Shown here piece by piece: positions 59,501-64,000 of a DNA stretch of 64,000 nt. The DNA comes from Glossina fuscipes. Lineage: Eukaryota; Arthropoda; Insecta; Diptera; Glossinidae. The stretch spans positions 7,907,813-7,971,812 of the forward strand of contig NW_023998464.1 in the NCBI RefSeq assembly GCF_014805625.2, written 5' to 3'. The notes under the pieces are model-generated. The model was not told the DNA's origin. It ran no database searches and worked only from the letters and a program-made list of their open reading frames with translations. Both the position numbers and the translations under genes were made by a program. How positions within the stretch are numbered: position 1 is the first letter of the stretch; each line of letters starts with the position of its first letter.

Positions 59501-61351
59501 CAGAAAAAAGTGAATAAATGCAAAAAAAAGGAACGAATGAATGAATGAGTGAGTGAATGACTAGCTAACGGTACGTGATCGCGTAGGATGATGGGCGTCC
59601 ATGTATGTGCATGTGTATGCATTTGGCAATCAGAGCCAATTTGGAATTATTTTTATATGACTGTATCTCTGCCTCTACATATGAGCGGGGAAATCAACAA
59701 ACACGTACATACATGCATGTAGTATTCCGTTGCTAAACAATGATTTTTAAACTGGCAAACAAAATGGAAAATATCCTTATGCAGGCATTTAAATTCATAG
59801 AGCTAGACAGTTGCGTACATGAATACACACATGTGCATGCACCTATAGATTTACGTATCCAGTGAAATAAGCCTAAACATGTTATCTCAGCATATTTTCC
59901 AACTCTGCGGTTAGCATTCAGTTTTCTTTAATTTTTTTTTTTTGCGAATACATAGGAAATTTTTTCGTATTTCTCCTCTCGTATAAAGCAGAATAAAAGA
60001 AAGTCATTCGTAAGGCACTTTTACCTTTTTTTTGTTGTCATGTATTTTTTGAATATTTGCATACGAAAGACGACTGTGCTGTTGTCACACTCACGCGTTT
60101 TAAGTACCCACACTAACATCTATGGGCTTTTAATACAGTTTCCTTGGGTTTTTCGTGGAAAAGTGGAAAAACTGATTTGTTTATACTTTCATAAAATTGG
60201 AAAGAAATGGGAAAGAACTATTTTCATACATATAACTTTCACTTAAACAGGAGCAGTTGTTAAAGTAGTATATCCTTTATTCTGGAAATTTTTTATGGAT
60301 ATGCACGGATGTCAACTAAGCCCTTAAAGCTTCATACGACAAGTTATTCTTTAGTAATTCAATTCCACACCGAAGCTTTGGGATTGAAGCTATTATAGTA
60401 TATCTAGTTCCACAGCTAATCGTTTCTTTGTCGTATCGACGTTTAATCTTTTGTATTCGCATCTGTGGATGAGGAATTAAAATTGATTGCCAGTCATCAC
60501 TAGACGGAGTTACTCCATATATCTAATTTGTGGTATCTAGCGTTTAGTATATCAAATTACATTTCTATGGGGAATATTCCAAATATTGCAATTCAAGCTA
60601 CACATGGCGATGATCTATTTAATTAATCACATTACATGTGGGATTTTTGTTATATATGTATTATATCCACATTACCTTCTCTACCGTTCTATATTTCTCC
60701 TTGAATAGTAATATTAGCTTGAAATATTGTTGGATCTGCAAATACCTTTTTTAATCCTTAGTCAGCACAAAATATCCTATTTTTTTAAAATCAGAAGATA
60801 CCTAACAAAGCTGTTTTAAGCCTACCGAATCTCGGCAATCAACGATTTAAGATTAATATCGATTTCATGGTTTCAGCTGCTAACGGTCGATATGATTACA
60901 ATTCCTATTTGATTCTTCATAGAATATATTTTTGCTTAATTCTAAGAACTGAATTAGTCGTTCCTGCTTCTCCATTCATCCGTTCTTGCGCTGCTCTATC
61001 TCGGTGTATCCATCCGTTTATCTTTGAGTTTTCTGACGCAAGTTTCTTTTAAGAAAATTTTTTTTATTTTGGCTTATTTGTATTTCAATTGGTTTGGGCC
61101 TTTCTAAACAGACGAAAAAACCAAAATAATAATTTTGTTTAATAAATCTTGCTCTTATTTGCAGATTTGCAAAACCCCTTCAAATATTATTTTAAGAGCA
61201 GATCTGTGCGGACAATTCAAATATCTTATGGGATTTGAATAGACAGTTCCTGCTGAAAGACCATGTATGCGTACGTAGAAAGAAATGAAGGAGAGAATTA
61301 TATTCATCTAATCGTCGTAGGCCCGAACCCCACCAAATTGGATCTTTCGAT
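56552..61351. other. Gene-free stretch
   Basis: No exon or transposon protein is supported. A purine-rich GGAG/GAGA patch lies near 59350-59390, and TTATACTCACCATTAC near 58925 may be another decayed repeat end. Confidence 0.4.
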
Positions 61352-64000
61352 TTTTTGTTTATTTTTATTTATTTTATTCCACTTATACTAGAAACTCAAC
61401 TAGACAAATAGCAGTCGAGTTCAATAGGCTCTTAATGCAAAACTAATATTAATTAACAATAAAATTGAGTATAAGCATAATAAAACAAATAAGAAGAAAA
61501 AAAAAAATAAAAGAAAAAAGAAAAAAAAGCATGTACACTATCAGCATAGGAGCACACTTACAACCGGTACAGGACCAAATTGCAAATGAACCCCTAAGCC
61601 ATCGCAAACATGCATAAGCCTGGCAACCGATAATAAATTGACAATAATTCACTTTCGAAACGTAACGACTTTTTAAGGATAAAAGCTAGTTTAAATACGA
61701 CGTAGGTAAATCGCGCGTATTAAGCAATGTTGCTTTAATGGACTTTAAAGAGTCCGATAACGAGAGTAAGTGGTAGACGTCATTTAGGTTCTTGCAAACG
61801 ACTCTGAGCGGATTGAACAGCTCATAATTAAATTTACACTGATTAAGCTTAACCAAGATAAAATGCCTAGAGAAGCGGTTAGGGACTTTAAAGCTTATTT
61901 CACCAAGTAATGAAGGCGAGTCAATAGCACCATTTATTACTTTAATTAGAAAGGAAACGCCAAGAACAAATCTACGTTTCTCAAGAGACGGTAGGGACAG
62001 CAGAAGCAACCTATTTTCATACGGAGGAAGAGAGGCAATCGGATCCCAACCCATATTTCTAAGGGCAAACAGCAAGAATTGCTTTTGAACAGATTCAATT
62101 GAATCTACGTAGCACCTATATGAAGGAGACCACACAACTGAGGCATACTCGAGTATGGGTCTAACCAAACACATGTACAGCCTTTTCGTAATGTAGGGAT
62201 CATCAAGCTCTTTGGACCACCTTTTTATAAAACCAAGCGCGGACCTAGCTTTGCTAATCGAGAGCTCAATATGCAAGTTAAAACGTAACCTATGGTCAAA
62301 TAGAACGCCTAAATCTGTAATCGAATCGACGTACTCCAACTTATGCGAATCTATGAAATACTGAGTAATGAATGACTTTCTTCTTGAGAATGAAAGCTTC
62401 TTACATTTACTCAGATTTAGTTTCAGGAGATTCAAAGAGCACCATGCAACAAAATTATCCAAATCACCTTGAAGCTGATGTGATTGCGATTCAACAGAGA
62501 AGGAAGAAAACAGTTTCACATCATCAGCATACATTAAGATCTGGCTGGAATTAACCACTGATGGGAGATCGTTAATGTATAAACTAAATAAAATGGGGCC
62601 TAAGTGACTTCCTTGAGGTACGCCAGACGTAACGGGGAATTCATCCGGGGTGATGAAGTTAAATAAAACCCTGAAGGATCTATTGTGAAGATAAGAGCTT
62701 ATCCATTTCACTAAGTAGGGTGGGAAACCAGAGGCTTGGAGTTTAAAGATAAGTAGTCTATGGTTAACCACATCAAATGCTTTGCTTAAATCAGTGTAAC
62801 TAACATCTGTGCGAGAGCCACTAGAAAACGACTTGAAAACATGACAGGTAAACTCTAACAAGTTGGTGACTGTAGATCGCCCTTTCCGAAAGCCGTGCTG
62901 GTGCGGAGAAATATACGAATTAATGGCAAAGGCCAAATGCTGAAACACAATACGCTCGAACAACTTGGGCAAGACACTCAACTTGGCTATGCCTCTGTAG
63001 TTCTCAACAAATTGTCTACTTCCACTCTTGTGGATAGGAATAAGGAAACTACTCTTCCAACATGAAGGGAAAACACCTGAATACAAGGACATGTTCAAAA
63101 TCTTTGAGATCACACCACACAACTCGACAGCGCAAGATTTAAGTACACATGATGGAATTCCATCAGGTACTGGCGCACAACTGTATTTTAGAGAACTCAA
63201 CCCTTTGAAAACATCATCTTCCGAAGTAACCAAGTTAGGTATTGAAACCGAGTTAGTTATAGGATATGGGTAGTTTGCTGATAAACCGAAATTAGCAATC
63301 GAAAAGTTTCGTCGGAAATACTCAGCAAATAGATTTGAGATTTCAAAATCATCCGAGGAACCAGAGCCATTAAAAGAAACATGAGAGGGATATGTGGAAA
63401 TTTTTCTTTTAGAGTTAACAAATTTAAAGAAGAATTTAGGATTAGCAAACAGAGAGGATTTAATGAACTGAAGGTCTCTGCAGTAATAATGATGGTTGAG
63501 GGAGTTAAATCTATGCCTCGCCACCGAGTAAGCGACATAGTCGAGCGCAGAGCCACTTTTCGAATATTTTTTGAATAGCGAGTTTTTTCTATTCTTGTGA
63601 TATTTAATTGTCTTATTAAACCACGGGGGACATCTTCTTCGAGGTCGACAATGCTTGATCGGAACAGATACAGCAATAGCTAGATTTAATGTATTGTAGA
63701 ACGATGGCAATAAGCTTTCAATACTACCGGTTGAGAAATCAAGCGTCAGATGTGAAAGACGATGTTTTAGTAATACAATATTGATTTTATGAAAATCATA
63801 ATAATTATTTAAAAAAGTTTGATTTGGCACATTAAGGCATTTCAACAAACCATCATTAATATGATGAAAGGAAATGCATATCGATGGATGATAAGGATCC
63901 TCAGGTAAACTAAAAGGTGGACAACGATTTACGTAAATCTCGGGAAAATTGGCAAAGCAGGGATCAAGCAGTCTACCATTACAATTAGGGGTACGATTAT
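61352..64000 (-). mobile_element. Well-preserved non-LTR retrotransposon, 3' part
   Basis: The element is oriented leftward and enters from the right edge. It comprises the end of ORF2 endonuclease, a complete reverse transcriptase, a 3' UTR of about 330 bp (61352-61685) with an A-rich tract (about 61490-61530 in complement), and an A-rich AATAAA-type tail near 61352-61380. The absence of any stop over about 770 codons, in contrast to the other relics here, implies a comparatively recent insertion. The 5' end and target duplication are outside the window or not definable. Confidence 0.85.
61686..64000 (-). CDS. LINE ORF2: endonuclease C-terminus plus reverse transcriptase (5' incomplete)
   Basis: One frame is open from the window edge to TAG at 61686-61688. 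The first visible residues (RLLDPCFANFPEIYVNRCPP, EDPYHPSICISF) resemble the end of an APE-type endonuclease, with the terminal His region as PYHPS. The reverse transcriptase follows in order: CPPWFNKTIKYHKNRKNSLF, SLKYSCAPVPDGIPSCVLKS, WKSSFLIPIHKSG, NYRGIAKLSVLPKLFERI, HQHGFRKGRSTVTNLLEF, YTDLSKAFDVVNH, SGVPQGSHLGPILFSLYIND and the catalytic box MYADDVKLF. A thumb and C-terminal region follow (RPILEYASVVWSPSY). No RNase H domain follows, so it belongs to the RNase H-free APE-type LINEs (jockey/CR1 superfamily; exact clade uncertain). It would nick target DNA and copy its own RNA. All key motifs are intact. The frame has no ATG at its apparent left limit (63848), so the true start is beyond 64000. 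Confidence 0.9.
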   Translation of the reverse strand, partial: NRTPNCNGRLLDPCFANFPEIYVNRCPPFSLPEDPYHPSICISFHHINDGLLKCLNVPNQTFLNNYYDFHKINIVLLKHRLSHLTLDFSTGSIESLLPSFYNTLNLAIAVSVPIKHCRPRRRCPPWFNKTIKYHKNRKNSLFKKYSKSGSALDYVAYSVARHRFNSLNHHYYCRDLQFIKSSLFANPKFFFKFVNSKRKISTYPSHVSFNGSGSSDDFEISNLFAEYFRRNFSIANFGLSANYPYPITNSVSIPNLVTSEDDVFKGLSSLKYSCAPVPDGIPSCVLKSCAVELCGVISKILNMSLYSGVFPSCWKSSFLIPIHKSGSRQFVENYRGIAKLSVLPKLFERIVFQHLAFAINSYISPHQHGFRKGRSTVTNLLEFTCHVFKSFSSGSRTDVSYTDLSKAFDVVNHRLLIFKLQASGFPPYLVKWISSYLHNRSFRVLFNFITPDEFPVTSGVPQGSHLGPILFSLYINDLPSVVNSSQILMYADDVKLFSSFSVESQSHQLQGDLDNFVAWCSLNLLKLNLSKCKKLSFSRRKSFITQYFIDSHKLEYVDSITDLGVLFDHRLRFNLHIELSISKARSALGFIKRWSKELDDPYITKRLYMCLVRPILEYASVVWSPSYRCYVDSIESVQKQFLLFALRNMGWDPIASLPPYENRLLLLSLPSLEKRRFVLGVSFLIKVINGAIDSPSLLGEISFKVPNRFSRHFILVKLNQCKFNYELFNPLRVVCKNLNDVYHLLSLSDSLKSIKATLLNTRDLPTSYLN

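Noticed and set aside
1..64000. tRNA, rRNA, known microRNA or CRISPR-like arrays
   Set aside because: No T-loop or cloverleaf pattern, rRNA signature, recognisable microRNA seed-hairpin or regularly spaced repeats were seen; a covariance-model scan was not possible.

Overview
The window looks like AT-rich, intron-bearing genomic DNA of a higher (cyclorrhaphan) fly. Its one intact host gene reads as an orthologue of the Drosophila Ryk-family receptor Derailed, at a divergence that suggests a non-drosophilid fly such as a tephritid or a calyptrate; the exact family is an inference. No bacterial or viral organisation is visible.

Layout. (1) 1365-4634, + strand: the last three coding exons of a derailed-like gene (WIF domain, transmembrane helix, atypical kinase domain). 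The signal-peptide exon lies off the left edge. A plausible 3' UTR runs to about 6.2 kb. (2) 6.2-61 kb: a gene-poor stretch of about 55 kb with no further host gene that I can support. It is filled with AT-rich DNA, microsatellites and decayed mobile DNA. The recognisable relics are a probable solo LTR (7677-8147), the RNase H tail of an I-type LINE (about 9300-9897), a pseudogene of a multi-domain GH18 chitinase (about 12740-14129), a Tc1-like transposase relic (30225-30694), a LINE 3'-end relic (about 41286-41480), and a DNA element with 74-bp inverted repeats carrying a broken Ulp1/C48-type SUMO-protease-like gene (53099-55011). (3) Several copies of short non-coding elements whose ends read ATACCC...GGGTAT recur through the window on both strands (5.2, 6.7, 14.2, 15.0, 18.5, 27.2, 33.5, 49.7 and 56.3 kb). 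Two copies are nearly the same length (936 and 924 bp). (4) 61352-64000, - strand: the 3' part of a well-preserved non-LTR retrotransposon (end of the endonuclease, complete reverse transcriptase, 3' UTR and A-rich tail), open to the right edge.

The host gene and the mobile elements are not functionally linked. The most unusual object is the Ulp1-carrying inverted-repeat element. Next come the repeat family defined here by comparing copies within the window, and the isolated chitinase fragment, which keeps the end of one GH18 domain followed by the start of the next. All family assignments come from reading motifs by eye; no database search was possible.
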